Assembly (NCBI RefSeq): GCF_020171285.1
Contig: NZ_JAIUZI010000003.1
Span: forward strand, 372,001-436,000
Reading direction: 5' to 3'
Length of the DNA stretch: 64,000 nucleotides
Source of the DNA: Seohaeicola saemankumensis
GTDB lineage: Bacteria; Pseudomonadota; Alphaproteobacteria; Rhodobacterales; Rhodobacteraceae
Shown here: in pieces, positions 44,424-53,320 of the stretch
Position numbering within the stretch: position 1 is the first letter of the stretch
How the letters are laid out: every line of letters starts with the position of its first letter
The notes under the pieces: generated by a model
What the model saw: the letters and a program-made list of their open reading frames with translations, nothing else
Databases searched by the model: none
Told to the model about the DNA's origin: nothing
Program-made: the position numbers and the translations under genes

Positions 44424-44441
44424 TAGTTGATTTTGTAACTA
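44424..44441. promoter_or_regulatory. Operator candidate between hmgA and the MarR gene
   Basis: TAGTTGATTTTGTAACTA has perfect 5-base arms (TAGTT/AACTA) around 8 bases, in an AT-rich patch of the 71-base divergent gap. This size fits a MarR-family dimer. Control of both directions by the adjacent MarR protein is inferred. Confidence 0.55.
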
Positions 44442-44461
44442 ACAAGCGCCGGAGGGGGAAA

Positions 44462-44902
44462 ATGAGCGAAAAAGATGACTTCGATTTACGGAATTTCCTG
44501 CCCTTTCTGCTGAACCAGGCGGCCGAGGAAAGCTCGCTGGCGTTTCAGCAGATCTACAAGGATCGGTACGGCATGCTGCGGACCGACTGGCGGGTGCTGT
44601 TCCATCTCGGGATCTATGGTCAAATGACGGCAAAGGAGATCGGCGAACGCGCCCGTATCCACAAGACCAAGATCAGCCGCGCGGTGCAGCGGTTGTCAGA
44701 CCGGCGATTCCTGACCCGCACCCGGGATGAAACCGACCGCCGTTCGGAACATCTGATGCTGACACCGGCGGGCGAGGCGGCCTATCGTGACCTGCGGGCG
44801 GTGGCCGAATCCTATGACAGCCGGCTGGCAGCCCATTTCACGACCGGCGAGGCCGCGCTGCTGCGGATGATGCTGCGCCGGCTCGCCGGAATGGAGAGGT
44901 GA
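44462..44902 (+). CDS. MarR-family regulator, probable homogentisate pathway repressor
   Basis: The 146-residue protein has the MarR winged helix (MTAKEIGERARIHKTKISRAV as recognition region, wing DETDRRSEHLMLT). I use ATG 44462 with GGAGG 5 bases upstream; the open frame continues further but has no such site. It is divergent from hmgA and shares a palindrome in the gap, the usual arrangement for an HmgR-type repressor. The nucleotide cyclase gene follows after 3 bases, so both are in one message. Confidence 0.87.
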   Translation: MSEKDDFDLRNFLPFLLNQAAEESSLAFQQIYKDRYGMLRTDWRVLFHLGIYGQMTAKEIGERARIHKTKISRAVQRLSDRRFLTRTRDETDRRSEHLMLTPAGEAAYRDLRAVAESYDSRLAAHFTTGEAALLRMMLRRLAGMER

Positions 44903-44905
44903 GAG

Positions 44906-46135
44906 ATGGAAGCTGCGCACCACGACCGCGGCAAGGCCCTGTCCGACTGGTTGTTGCAGCGCGGGCTGGAAGGCGCGCAGCAAGAGGACCTGTTGCAGGG
45001 GTACTGTGAAAAACTGCTGGACCTGGGGGTGCCGCTGGCCCGTCTGCATCTGGCGCAGCGCGCCTTTCATCCTCAGTTCGGGGGTATTGGCTTTGACTGG
45101 GTGCGCGATGGAACGGTCAGCAACGAGGCCTATGAACATCGCGACGCCCCGCAGCAACGCTGGCTGGACAGCCCGATGTACCATCTGCTGCAGACCGACC
45201 TGGCCGAAATGCGCGAACCCCTGGGCGATCCCGGCTATGTCAGCCGGTTTCCATTCCTGAACGAGCTGAAATCGCGCGGATTGACCGATTACTTTGCAAC
45301 CGGCGTGATGTTCGAAGAAGGAAGCGCGGCCGATCCGGTCGATCCCAACAACACGCCCGAAGGTATGCTCATTTCCTGGGCCAGTGACACACCCGAGGGG
45401 TTCTCCGACCAGGACATCACGCTGATCCGAAACATCCTTCCGATTCTGGCTCTGGCACTGAAATCGGCATCGAACCGTCGGATCGCTCAGGATCTGCTTC
45501 GGGTCTACCTCGGCCGCGATGCGGGCGCGCGCGTATTGTCCGGAGAAATCAGGCGCGGGTCATTGCGAGAGATCCGCGCAGTGATCTGCTACTTCGACCT
45601 GACCGGGTTTACGCGGCTGGCCGAACAGACACCCGGAGATGCGCTGATCGCGATGCTGAACGACTATTTCGGTGTCGCGGTGACCGCCATTCAGCAGGCT
45701 GGCGGCAACGTGCTCAAGTTCATGGGCGACGGCATGCTGGCGATGTTCGCACAGGACGACATGACCGACGCCGCGGCAGCCGCCATGCAGGCGGCTGCGC
45801 GTCTGAACGCTGAAATGCGCGCCGCCAATCAAAGACGGGCAGGGGCCGGGCTGCCGGTGACCGAGTTCACCCTGGCCCTGCACGCGGGCGACATCCTCTA
45901 TGGTAACATCGGCGGCGAAAACCGGCTGGATTTTACCGTGATCGGACCGGCGGTGAATCTGACCGCGCGCCTTGCCGGGATGCACAGCGCGCTGGGCCAG
46001 TCGGTGATCATCTCGCAGGCCGTTGCCAAGGCCGTTCCGGACACCGAGCACGATATCGTGCCGTTGGGGCGTTACATGCTGAGGGGTGTGTCTGCTCCCC
46101 AGGAGTTGTTCACGCTCTATCAGCCCGCGGGGTGA
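44906..46135 (+). CDS. Class III adenylate/guanylate cyclase with an N-terminal sensor-like domain
   Basis: The 409-residue protein has a class III cyclase domain (about 220-405): metal Asp in CYFDLTGFTRLAEQ, second Asp in FMGDGMLAMF, and purine/transition-state residues in YGNIGGENRLDFTVIGPAVNLTARL. The N-terminal 200 residues resemble a GAF-like input domain without a clear ligand motif. There is no membrane segment, so it is cytoplasmic. It is cotranscribed with the hmg MarR gene. The base specificity is likely ATP, from family resemblance only. Confidence 0.88.
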   Translation: MEAAHHDRGKALSDWLLQRGLEGAQQEDLLQGYCEKLLDLGVPLARLHLAQRAFHPQFGGIGFDWVRDGTVSNEAYEHRDAPQQRWLDSPMYHLLQTDLAEMREPLGDPGYVSRFPFLNELKSRGLTDYFATGVMFEEGSAADPVDPNNTPEGMLISWASDTPEGFSDQDITLIRNILPILALALKSASNRRIAQDLLRVYLGRDAGARVLSGEIRRGSLREIRAVICYFDLTGFTRLAEQTPGDALIAMLNDYFGVAVTAIQQAGGNVLKFMGDGMLAMFAQDDMTDAAAAAMQAAARLNAEMRAANQRRAGAGLPVTEFTLALHAGDILYGNIGGENRLDFTVIGPAVNLTARLAGMHSALGQSVIISQAVAKAVPDTEHDIVPLGRYMLRGVSAPQELFTLYQPAG

Positions 46136-46141
46136 CAGCGG

Positions 46142-46194
46142 GCGAGGGGCCAGCCCCTCGCGCTCCCCGGAGTATTTGTAAAGAGATGAAAGGG
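46142..46194 (+). repeat. GAGTATTT-family intergenic repeat, copy c
   Basis: A stem GCGAGGGGC/GCCCCTCGC is followed by CCCCGGAGTATTTG and TAAAGAGATGAAAGGG. It starts 6 bases after the cyclase stop, so the stem may end that transcript. Confidence 0.75.
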
Positions 46195-46207
46195 CGGCTT
46201 TTGGGTG

Positions 46208-46483
46208 TCACCGGGACATTTGCCGTTCGATCACCAGGCCGACCAGGCCGAATCCCAGTTGCGCCAGCAGCGCGAAGATGGCCGATCGGAGCCCCGCGCC
46301 GGCCCAGATCTCGGCCAGCAGGGCCTCTATCAGGAAGAAATCGGCGGCGGGTGTGCTGAACAGCACGCCCAGGCAAAAGCCGAAGCCGGACCAGTCAGTG
46401 TGCCGCAGGTCGCGATACACCATCCAGGCGATGGCGAGGACAGGCAGGATCATTGGCACGTAGATGAACCAAGCAGCGGACAT
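46208..46483 (-). CDS. Small inner-membrane protein, unknown function
   Basis: The 91-residue product from ATG 46483 (MSAAWFIYVPMILPVLAIAW) has three hydrophobic segments and short polar ends. A TTG 6 codons upstream could be the start instead; no clear ribosome-binding site favours either. It lies between repeat copy c and mipZ on the minus strand. No family is recognised. Confidence 0.6.
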   Translation of the reverse strand: MSAAWFIYVPMILPVLAIAWMVYRDLRHTDWSGFGFCLGVLFSTPAADFFLIEALLAEIWAGAGLRSAIFALLAQLGFGLVGLVIERQMSR

Positions 46484-46534
46484 GCCGGCATGATAACACA
46501 AGGGCGGGTTTGGATACCCTCGGGGCGGGCGATT

Positions 46535-47344
46535 TCAGAAGTCGATCTCGACCCCGGGCAGTTTCAGCGCTTTCATCATGTCGCGCAGTTCCTGCCGGGC
46601 GGCAATGTTCGAGATGTTGAGCTGTTTCACCCCGATGTCCTTGAGATCCAGCAATGTCAGCCCGCGCGGAAACAATTCGCGGAACACCACGCGTTCGGAA
46701 AAGCCCGGCGCGACGCGAAAGCCGATCCGGCTGGACAACATGTCGATGGCGCGCTGCATCTTCTCCTTGTTCACCATGCGCTGGGTGCCGACCCGGTTGC
46801 GGATCACGACCCAGTCGATCGGTTTCAGCCCGGCCTGGGCCCGCAGTTGCCGGGCGTTCCAGACCATCTCGGAATAGACCGAGGGGCCAAGGATCTTTTC
46901 ACCGCGGGCGTCGATCCGCGCCAGAAGGTCGAAATCGACAAAACTGTCGTTCAGCGGGGTGATCAGCGTGTCGGCCAGTGAATGTGCCACCTGGCTCAGC
47001 CTGGTATGAGACCCAGGGCAATCGATAAGAATGAAATCGTTTTCCGGTTCCAGCCGGGCAATGGCTGCCGACAGTCGGTGGTCATAGACGTTCTCACCCG
47101 GTTTAAGCGCGGATTGATCGATTTCCGGCAGGTCATGGCAGGTGGCGCTGGGCAGATCCAGGCCGGATTTCTTGAGAAAGGCCTGCCGGTTTTCGACATA
47201 TCGGCCCATCGTCCGCTGCCGCAGATCCAGGTCCAGCGTTCCGACCTTGTGCCCCAGACGCGCCAGTGCCGAGGCGACGTGCATCGACACGGTGGACTTG
47301 CCCGCCCCGCCCTTTTCATTGCCGACAACGATGATATGCGCCAT
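46535..47344 (-). CDS. mipZ: Division plane positioning ATPase MipZ
   Basis: The 269-residue ParA/MinD-superfamily ATPase has the deviant Walker A VGNEKGGAGKSTVSMHVA (K11 and K16), LDLDLRQRTMGRYVENR and ILIDCPGSHTRLSQVAH. These, and the C-terminal IGFRVAPGFSERVVFRELFPRG (quoted in part), match alphaproteobacterial MipZ, which binds ParB and blocks FtsZ away from midcell. I start at ATG 47344 with AAAGGGA upstream; the open frame reaches 47476 without support. It follows rpmE on the same strand after a terminator. Confidence 0.93.
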   Translation of the reverse strand: MAHIIVVGNEKGGAGKSTVSMHVASALARLGHKVGTLDLDLRQRTMGRYVENRQAFLKKSGLDLPSATCHDLPEIDQSALKPGENVYDHRLSAAIARLEPENDFILIDCPGSHTRLSQVAHSLADTLITPLNDSFVDFDLLARIDARGEKILGPSVYSEMVWNARQLRAQAGLKPIDWVVIRNRVGTQRMVNKEKMQRAIDMLSSRIGFRVAPGFSERVVFRELFPRGLTLLDLKDIGVKQLNISNIAARQELRDMMKALKLPGVEIDF

Positions 47345-47496
47345 GCCCGATCCCTTTCGCCGTGATTTCCACACGGTATTGTTGGCGGCACTATATTTAG
47401 TGGTTGGCCGCTTGAAAAGAACGGCAGGCGGACAAACCCGGCGGCAATGGCACTTTTGTCGCGCTTTGGGGGGCAATCAGCCCCGCGTCAGGGGCC

Positions 47497-47530
47497 GGAA
47501 TAGAAAGCGCCGCCCCCATAGGGAGCGGCG
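47497..47530 (-). terminator. Intrinsic terminator after rpmE
   Basis: On the minus strand GCGCCGC pairs with GCGGCGC (47524-47530 and 47506-47512) with extra C-G pairs inside, followed directly by TTTCTATT. It lies 26 bases past the rpmE stop and separates the ribosomal genes from mipZ. Confidence 0.8.
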
Positions 47531-47555
47531 CGGTCTTGCGCAAAGGCGGGAGGGT

Positions 47556-47777
47556 TCAGAAACCCAGGCCTTCGTATTTCTTCTTGAACTTGGACACGCG
47601 GCCGCCGGTATCCATCAGGCGGGCGCCGCCACCGGTCCAGGCCGGGTGCACCGAGGGATCGATGTCGAGCGACATCTGGTCGCCTTCCTTGCCCCAGGTG
47701 GATTTCATCTGGATCACGGTGCCGTCGGTCATCTTGACGTCGATCAGGTGGTAGTCGGGGTGAATGTCTTTTTTCAT
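47556..47777 (-). CDS. rpmE: 50S ribosomal protein L31
   Basis: The 73-residue protein starts [20 protein letters not shown] and contains the alphaproteobacterial-type insert around [20 protein letters not shown], then AWTGG. It lacks the CxxC zinc pair, so it is the zinc-independent form. It starts 11 bases after rplS. Length is normal for this group. Confidence 0.97.
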   Translation of the reverse strand: MKKDIHPDYHLIDVKMTDGTVIQMKSTWGKEGDQMSLDIDPSVHPAWTGGGARLMDTGGRVSKFKKKYEGLGF

Positions 47778-47788
47778 CAGTCCGCTCC

Positions 47789-48175
47789 TTACGCTTCCGC
47801 GCCCGAGGATTTGGGCTTGTAGTGGGAATCTTCTGCGATCCGGGCCGACTTGCCTCGACGCGAGCGCAGGTAGTACAGCTTGGCGCGGCGAACGCGACCA
47901 CGGCGGACAACTGTGATGCTGTCGATGTTGGTCGAGTGCAGCGGGAACACACGCTCCACGCCTTCGCCAAAGCTGATCTTGCGAACGGTGAACGAACCGG
48001 CAATGCCGCTGCCGTTCTTGCGGCTGATGCAGACGCCTTCGTAGTTCTGCACCCGGCTCCGCGAGCCTTCGGTCACTTTGTAGCCGACACGGATCGTGTC
48101 GCCTGCTTTGAAATCGGGGATCTCTTTCCCCAGGGCGGCAACTTGTTCCGCCTCCAGCTGTGCGATCAGGTCCAT
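47789..48175 (-). CDS. rplS: 50S ribosomal protein L19
   Basis: The 128-residue protein matches L19: [45 protein letters not shown] and [25 protein letters not shown] precedes the ATG, and a hairpin TCGTGG/CCACGA lies 20 bases upstream. It is in the conserved trmD-rplS order, although an M20 peptidase gene is inserted between them. The extra C-terminal tail (KPKSSGAEA) is short. Confidence 0.97.
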   Translation of the reverse strand: MDLIAQLEAEQVAALGKEIPDFKAGDTIRVGYKVTEGSRSRVQNYEGVCISRKNGSGIAGSFTVRKISFGEGVERVFPLHSTNIDSITVVRRGRVRRAKLYYLRSRRGKSARIAEDSHYKPKSSGAEA

Positions 48176-48475
48176 CGCAACGTCTCCTATATGCTCGTGG
48201 TTGATCCACGAAGTTTGCGCGTCCCGAGAGCTCTTGGTCTTCTTCCGGGTTTGCCTTGGGCTATTGCCGGGCACCCGCCAGAGGTCAGTTCGTCCGTTCC
48301 TTGTCCCGTGATCCGTCGCCGCGCGCCCGTGGGCCGAAGAAAGCCGCAACGCGCCAGTTGACAACAGATCACACACCCGAAGCCACCTGCGTGATTCCAA
48401 GCATGGCGTGCTTTAGGGGAAATAGGCGGGTGGATCAAGGGGGCGCACGCCGTTCCTGACCGTTTCCCGGGGCGG
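48176..48475. other. 300-base gap upstream of rplS with no gene seen
   Basis: The region between rplS and the M20 peptidase gene should hold the rplS-rpmE promoter and a long leader. A small hairpin TCGTGG/CCACGA is at 48195-48211, close to the rplS ribosome-binding site. I see no open frame with coding character, and cannot place a promoter with confidence. Confidence 0.6.
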
Positions 48476-49930
48476 TCACTGCTTGCGCAGCAGATCGCCG
48501 AAGAAGTTGATGCCCCGGCCGAGGTTTTCCACCGAAAGCCGTTCGTTGATGCCGTGAAACCGCTCCAGATCGTGCCCTTCGATCTTGAACGGATTGATCC
48601 GGTAGGCGGCGTCGGCCGCCGTGGCATAGTGGCGGGCATCCGTGGCGGCGATGGTCAGGCCGGGCACCGTGGCCAGCGGGCCAAAGGCGGCCAGGATCGA
48701 AGCCTCGATGTCCTTGTAACCCTGCGCCTGCGATGACGAGACCGGCGAGGCCGGGCTGGCGAACCCGGGCGCGTGACGAACTTCGATTTCCGGATCGGCG
48801 ATCGTCTCGCGCACATGCGCCACCACGTCCTCGATGCTGTCGCGCGGGTGCAGGCGGAAGTTGATGGTCGCCGTCGCCTGTGTCGCCAGCACGTTCTCCT
48901 TTGTGGATCCGGTCAGCATCGTCGGGGCAGTCGTCGTGCGCAGCATGGCATCCGTCGACGGCGCCGCCGACAGGATGCGTTCCAGCAACGGTTCGGTCAG
49001 CCAGCGATTGGCAAAGGCCACCCGTTGGCCCAGGGGAAAGTACCGCCCCAGCGCGTCAAAGAATTCGTCCGACACGCCGGTCAGCCCGCCGGGCACCGGA
49101 TTGGCCTGCAGCCGTTCCACCGCGCGGGCGATGCGGCCCACGGCGGTCACGCGCGGCGGCATCGACGAATGCCCGCCTGCCGACTTCGCCACCAGTTCCA
49201 GCGTCAGATAGCCTTTTTCGGACAGGTTGATGCTGGCGACGGGCTGGTCCAGTCCGGGAATGATTTTGTCCAGCACGAACGATCCCTCGTCCAGCGCCCA
49301 GGCCAGCCGGATCCCCTGTGCGGTCAGGTGTTCGGCCACCGCCTTGGCCCCGTCACCGCCGATTTCCTCGTCACCGCCAAAACTGAAATACACCGTGCGT
49401 TTCGGGGTGAACCCATCCGCGATCAGCTTTTCGGCGGCGGTCATCATCGCCACCAGCGCGCCCTTGTCGTCCAGCGTGCCGCGACCCCAGACAAAACCGT
49501 CGGATATCGCACCGTCATATGGCGGGTGAACCCATTTATCCAGAGACCACGGCGCCACCGGCACCACGTCGTAATGCGCCGCCAGCAGCACCGGCTGCAG
49601 GCTGTCGTCGCTGCCCTGCCATTTGTACAGCGGCGTATTCGGCGCGAGAATCTCGCGCGTCATCGTGGCGTTGACCCGTGGATAGGTGGTCTCGACAAAG
49701 CGCACGAAGGCGGGGAAATCGGGGCGGCTCAGATCGTCCGAAACGGTCTGAAAGGTCACCGCCTCGGACAATGTCCGGGCCGCCGCGTCGACGTCTGCGC
49801 CCAGATCAAAGGGCTCGGCCTGGCTTATCGCGGCGGGTTTGTAGCGCATCGTGTTCACGGCCAGAACGACGACCAAGGCCACCACCAACAGCAGCATGCC
49901 TGCCAGAATACGTTTGATGATCCGTCCCAT
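48476..49930 (-). CDS. M20-family metallopeptidase (PM20D1-like carboxypeptidase)
   Basis: The 484-residue protein has an N-terminal membrane anchor (IKRILAGMLLLVVALVVVL) and an M20 catalytic domain with zinc residues in LLAAHYDVVPV, WGRGTLDDKG and GGDEEIGG, plus a dimerisation lid domain in the middle. It resembles PM20D1-type N-acyl amino acid hydrolases and carboxypeptidase S. The active domain would face the periplasm. It is inserted between trmD and rplS; its substrate is unknown. Confidence 0.88.
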   Translation of the reverse strand: MGRIIKRILAGMLLLVVALVVVLAVNTMRYKPAAISQAEPFDLGADVDAAARTLSEAVTFQTVSDDLSRPDFPAFVRFVETTYPRVNATMTREILAPNTPLYKWQGSDDSLQPVLLAAHYDVVPVAPWSLDKWVHPPYDGAISDGFVWGRGTLDDKGALVAMMTAAEKLIADGFTPKRTVYFSFGGDEEIGGDGAKAVAEHLTAQGIRLAWALDEGSFVLDKIIPGLDQPVASINLSEKGYLTLELVAKSAGGHSSMPPRVTAVGRIARAVERLQANPVPGGLTGVSDEFFDALGRYFPLGQRVAFANRWLTEPLLERILSAAPSTDAMLRTTTAPTMLTGSTKENVLATQATATINFRLHPRDSIEDVVAHVRETIADPEIEVRHAPGFASPASPVSSSQAQGYKDIEASILAAFGPLATVPGLTIAATDARHYATAADAAYRINPFKIEGHDLERFHGINERLSVENLGRGINFFGDLLRKQ

Positions 49931-50002
49931 GGTGCCCTCGTTCTAAGCGGAGTCGTGTGCATGATGCCGCGCGATCATGTCACTGTCGCCAATAACCTCG
50001 CG

Positions 50003-50842
50003 TTAGCCCGGGTCTTGGTCCCCATCGCGGTTCCTGTCGCGGGCCATGTAACGGGCCCACAGGTCGGGGCGGCGCGCCTCGGTGATCCGTTTCGACTGTT
50101 CCTGGCGCCACTCTGCGATCTTGCCATGATGGCCCGACATCAGGATCTCGGGGATCGGGCGGCCCTGCCATTCGGCAGGCCGGGTATATTGCGGGTGCTC
50201 CAGCAGGCCCGAGGCAAAGCTTTCCTCCTCGGCCGAGGCCGCATTGCCCAACACGCCGGGGATCAGCCTTACCGTGGCATCGATCATCGCCTGCGCCGCG
50301 ATCTCGCCCCCGGTCATCACGAAATCACCCAAGCTGACCTCCTGGATGCCGTAGTGCTCCAGAACTCGTTCATCGACCCCTTCGAACCGCCCGCACAACA
50401 GCGTCACCCCGTCCGCGCGCGCCAGATTCTGCATCAGGGCCTGATCCATCGGCCGACCGCGCGGGCTAAGATAGATCAGCGGCCAGTTGCCCCGCACACC
50501 GCGCATCGACGCTTCGATCGCATCGCCCAGAACGTCTGGGCGCAGCACCATGCCGGCCCCGCCGCCCGCCGGCGTGTCGTCGACATTGCGGTGCTTGCCG
50601 ACGCCAAACCGGCGCAGGTCGATGGTTTCCAGCTGCCACAGCCCCTGCTGCAACGCCTTGCCGGTCAGGCTCTCGCCCAGCACACCGGGAAAGGCGGTCG
50701 GAAAGAGGGTGATCACCTTGGCCTTCCAGACGCCATGCAGGTCCGGTGACGGCGTAATCAGTTCGCGCGGGGTCAGCGTCGGGCGGATGGTTTTGCGGCC
50801 GAGCGAACGGGCTGGGGCGGGTGGTTTTGGCGTGTCGGTCAC
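50003..50842 (-). CDS. trmD: tRNA (guanine-N1)-methyltransferase TrmD
   Basis: The 279-residue enzyme methylates G37 of tRNAs that read CNN codons. The trefoil-knot SAM site is visible: GGGAGMVLRPDVL, LIYLSPRGRPMDQ, LLCGRFEGVDERVLEHY and SLGDFVMTGGE. It starts at GTG with GGAGG upstream. An N-terminal extension of about 35 residues rich in Pro and basic residues is longer than in E. coli TrmD. It belongs to the rpsP-rimM-trmD-rplS block. Confidence 0.96.
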   Translation of the reverse strand: MTDTPKPPAPARSLGRKTIRPTLTPRELITPSPDLHGVWKAKVITLFPTAFPGVLGESLTGKALQQGLWQLETIDLRRFGVGKHRNVDDTPAGGGAGMVLRPDVLGDAIEASMRGVRGNWPLIYLSPRGRPMDQALMQNLARADGVTLLCGRFEGVDERVLEHYGIQEVSLGDFVMTGGEIAAQAMIDATVRLIPGVLGNAASAEEESFASGLLEHPQYTRPAEWQGRPIPEILMSGHHGKIAEWRQEQSKRITEARRPDLWARYMARDRNRDGDQDPG

Positions 50843-50941
50843 CGGGACCTCCTGATGCGGCGCAGGGTGGCTGGCGCTGTATGCGCGCGGCGGCGGGGGG
50901 TGTGCAAGGGGGCAGGTGCAGGTTGTTGCGGCGGGAGGGGG

Positions 50942-51009
50942 GAGGGGGCGCTGCCCCCTCGGCCTGCGGCCTCACCCCTGGAGTATTTGTCAAAGAGATG
51001 AAGGGGGGG
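50942..51009 (+). repeat. GAGTATTT-family intergenic repeat with stems, copy d
   Basis: Stem GAGGGGGC/GCCCCCTC, stem GGCC/GGCC, then ACCCCTGGAGTATTTG and TCAAAGAGATGAAGGGGG. It has the same order as copy b but points the other way relative to the flanking genes. It lies in the 255-base gap between trmD and the sulfotransferase-like gene, which holds nothing else I recognise. Confidence 0.75.
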
Positions 51010-51097
51010 CCGCGCGTGGGTTTACCCGCGCGCGGCCGGGCCCAACGGGGCGAGGGGCATCTTTGATGCCGTGAGGCCGGGCGGGAGCGTTTGGGGG

Positions 51098-51880
51098 TCA
51101 GGTGGCGGTGTCAGGGGGGAGTGATTTTTTGGCGGCACGGAGAGCGCGGTCGGGGAGCGGGCCGCGGTTGAGTTGGAGGAGCGCGTCGAGCCGGGCGGGC
51201 GACGGGCGGGTGTTGGCGGGGGGCGGCAGGATCAGGGTGGCGCGGGGTTCGGCGGGCAGGCCGATCAGGTCGATCAGCGGGTCAAGCGGGCCGAGGGGGC
51301 GGGTGCGGCTGGCCTCCAGCGGTGTGCGGTGGACCGGGTGCGGCGCGACTGCGCGGGCCACCGCGTCGATCACCGCGTCGAGGCCGGCGGAGCTGGCGTA
51401 GCGGGTGGCGTAGTCGGCGGCCGAGAGGGTCATGCGGCTGGCGGCGAGGTGCTGGGCGTGGCAGCTGGCGAGCCAGTTGGCCGCGCCGCGGGTCGAGAAG
51501 TAGAAGCTGAGGTCGGCCTCGGGTCGCGCGGCGGTCAGGGTGTCGGCCAGCACCTGCATCAACTGTGGCGTGGCGTCGTAGGTGGTCAGCCCGTGCCGCC
51601 CGGGCATGTGGCCGGCGAGATCCTCGGAAGACAGCAGGAGCGGGCGGGGGTCGGTGGGATCCCAGCTTTCGGCCAGTTGCGCCAGTTCGTATCGGAACAG
51701 CGCCAGGTCGAGCGGATCGCGGCGGGCCGACCAGGCGCGGGCGCTGTCGCAGGCGGCGACCATGGCCGGGCGCAGCAGGAACCGCAGGTGCGGTTTCAGC
51801 GCGGCGCGGTTGTGGCGCAGCGCCTGTTGCACGGTGGTGGTGCCGGTCTTGTGAAACCCGGCGTGGATGAGGATGCGCAT
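51098..51880 (-). CDS. Sulfotransferase-like P-loop protein
   Basis: The 260-residue protein starts MRILIHAGFHKTGTTTVQQ, the PAPS-binding-type P-loop seen in bacterial sulfotransferase-like families. LLLSSEDLAGHMPGRHG is a second conserved segment. A complete 3'-phosphate binding motif is not obvious, and activity is uncertain. It overlaps the membrane protein gene by 1 base and so belongs to the rimM transcript. Its presence inside the rimM-trmD interval is unusual outside this bacterial group. Confidence 0.7.
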   Translation of the reverse strand: MRILIHAGFHKTGTTTVQQALRHNRAALKPHLRFLLRPAMVAACDSARAWSARRDPLDLALFRYELAQLAESWDPTDPRPLLLSSEDLAGHMPGRHGLTTYDATPQLMQVLADTLTAARPEADLSFYFSTRGAANWLASCHAQHLAASRMTLSAADYATRYASSAGLDAVIDAVARAVAPHPVHRTPLEASRTRPLGPLDPLIDLIGLPAEPRATLILPPPANTRPSPARLDALLQLNRGPLPDRALRAAKKSLPPDTAT

Positions 51881-52761
51881 CAGCGCGGCCCGGCGGCGGC
51901 CCGGGTCACCGGATCGGCCAGTTCCGCCAGCGCGGGGGTGGCGCGCAGCAGCTCGGGGTCGGGCAGGGCGGCGGCGGGGACGTTGTCGTCGAGCAGGGTG
52001 AACAGCAGCAGCCGCAACTCGCCCATCACCGCCGGGTGGGCGGCCTCGGCCAGGATGTCGAGCGCCACGCGGATGTCGCCGCTGGCCACCAGCGCGGCGC
52101 GCACCGGCGGCGCGGCGAGGTACCGCAGCATGGCGCGGTCGATCTGCGGGAAGCCTTCGTCGATCTCGGCCAGCAGGCCGAGGTAGCCCTGGGCGCCGGT
52201 CTGTTCCTCGAGCTGTTGCACGATCTGATCGAGCGCGCCGACGGGGGCGTCGGCGGGCAGGTTCCAGAGCGCCACGACCGCGTCCTGCACCGCGACGTTG
52301 ACCGCCGGGTCGGTAGCGGTGCGGCTGTCGTCCCCGGCGGTGTCAAAGGGCGCGGCGTCTTCGATCGCGGCGATTGCGTCGTCCAGCAGGGCCGACATCT
52401 GATCCTGCCGCAGCCCGCCGCCATAGCGTTTGACCAGCAGCACGGCCCCAAACCCGGTCATCAGCAGCGGCAGCCACTGCGGCGCGGGCAATCGCCCCAG
52501 CAGCAGTGCCAGGATGAGGCCGAGCGCATAAACCACCGCCACCACAACGACCTGCGTGGCCGCCAGCAGGCCAAGGTAGGCCGGCATCGCCAGGCTGCCG
52601 CGCGCCTCGGCCTTGCCGGCGAGCAGCTGTGCCATAAAGAACATGGCCGCCAGCGCGGCGGGCAAGGCCAGCGGCGCCCGCGTCCATCCGGCGAGCAGCG
52701 GCCCGGCATAGAGCGGCAGCGCCATCACCAGCAGCCCCGACCGCTCGTAGCGGCGAAACAT
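51880..52761 (-). CDS. Membrane protein of unknown function in the rimM-trmD interval
   Basis: The 293-residue protein has about four hydrophobic segments in the first 115 residues (for example LLVMALPLYAGPLLAG and VVVVAVVYALGLILALLLG) and a soluble helical C-terminal half. The ATG at 52761 shares one base with the rimM stop; an upstream TTG is an alternative. No family is recognised. Tight coupling to rimM and the sulfotransferase-like gene suggests coexpression with ribosome maturation genes. Confidence 0.7.
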   Translation of the reverse strand: MFRRYERSGLLVMALPLYAGPLLAGWTRAPLALPAALAAMFFMAQLLAGKAEARGSLAMPAYLGLLAATQVVVVAVVYALGLILALLLGRLPAPQWLPLLMTGFGAVLLVKRYGGGLRQDQMSALLDDAIAAIEDAAPFDTAGDDSRTATDPAVNVAVQDAVVALWNLPADAPVGALDQIVQQLEEQTGAQGYLGLLAEIDEGFPQIDRAMLRYLAAPPVRAALVASGDIRVALDILAEAAHPAVMGELRLLLFTLLDDNVPAAALPDPELLRATPALAELADPVTRAAAGPR

Positions 52762-53267
52762 CAAAACAGCCCGTCGGGCGGGTCGATGATAATGCGCCCG
52801 GATGCCAGATCGACGGTTGGAACCGCAGCCAGGGTAAAGGGTAACAGGACCGTGGCTTTCAACCCCGGCCCGTGGATTTCCAGCAAATCGCCCGCGCCGT
52901 GGTTCAGCACCGCGCGCACCTCGCCCAAGGCGGTGCCGCCGGTATCCAGCACCTGCAGCCCGATCAGGTCGGCGTGATAATATTCGTCGTCCGGCAGCGA
53001 GGGTAGCCGGTCACGGGGCGCAAACAGGCTGACCCCGCGCAGTGCGTCGGCGTCTTCCTTGGTCAGAACCCCGCCCAGCCGTGCGATAAAGCCGTTCTTG
53101 GCCGATCCGGTCAGCTGAATCGAAAAGCTGCGGCTGCCGTCCTCGGTGGACAGTGGCGCATAGGCCTCGATGTCTTCGGGTTCGGCGCAGAAACTTTTCA
53201 GCCGCACCTCGCCGCGCACGCCAAAGGCGCCTGCGATGGCGCCGACACAGACTAGATCATCGCTCAT
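52761..53267 (-). CDS. rimM: Ribosome maturation factor RimM
   Basis: The 168-residue protein has the N-terminal RimM barrel ([21 protein letters not shown]) and the C-terminal PRC-barrel ([21 protein letters not shown]). RimM assists 30S head assembly around S19. It follows rpsP after a 134-base gap that contains an intrinsic terminator or attenuator. Length is normal. Confidence 0.95.
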   Translation of the reverse strand: MSDDLVCVGAIAGAFGVRGEVRLKSFCAEPEDIEAYAPLSTEDGSRSFSIQLTGSAKNGFIARLGGVLTKEDADALRGVSLFAPRDRLPSLPDDEYYHADLIGLQVLDTGGTALGEVRAVLNHGAGDLLEIHGPGLKATVLLPFTLAAVPTVDLASGRIIIDPPDGLF

Positions 53268-53320
53268 TTCCGGGTTCCGCTGAATTGGAATGGACGTGTC
53301 ATCGCACCTTGGGTCTCAAT

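Noticed and set aside
46535..47344. ParA-like gene as a sign of a plasmid or integrated element
   Set aside because: The sequence fits chromosomal MipZ and no repABC, parB or origin is adjacent.
48773..50749. 658-codon plus-strand frame
   Set aside because: Antisense to the M20 peptidase and TrmD, both well supported; its Arg/His/Gln-rich product has no recognisable fold.
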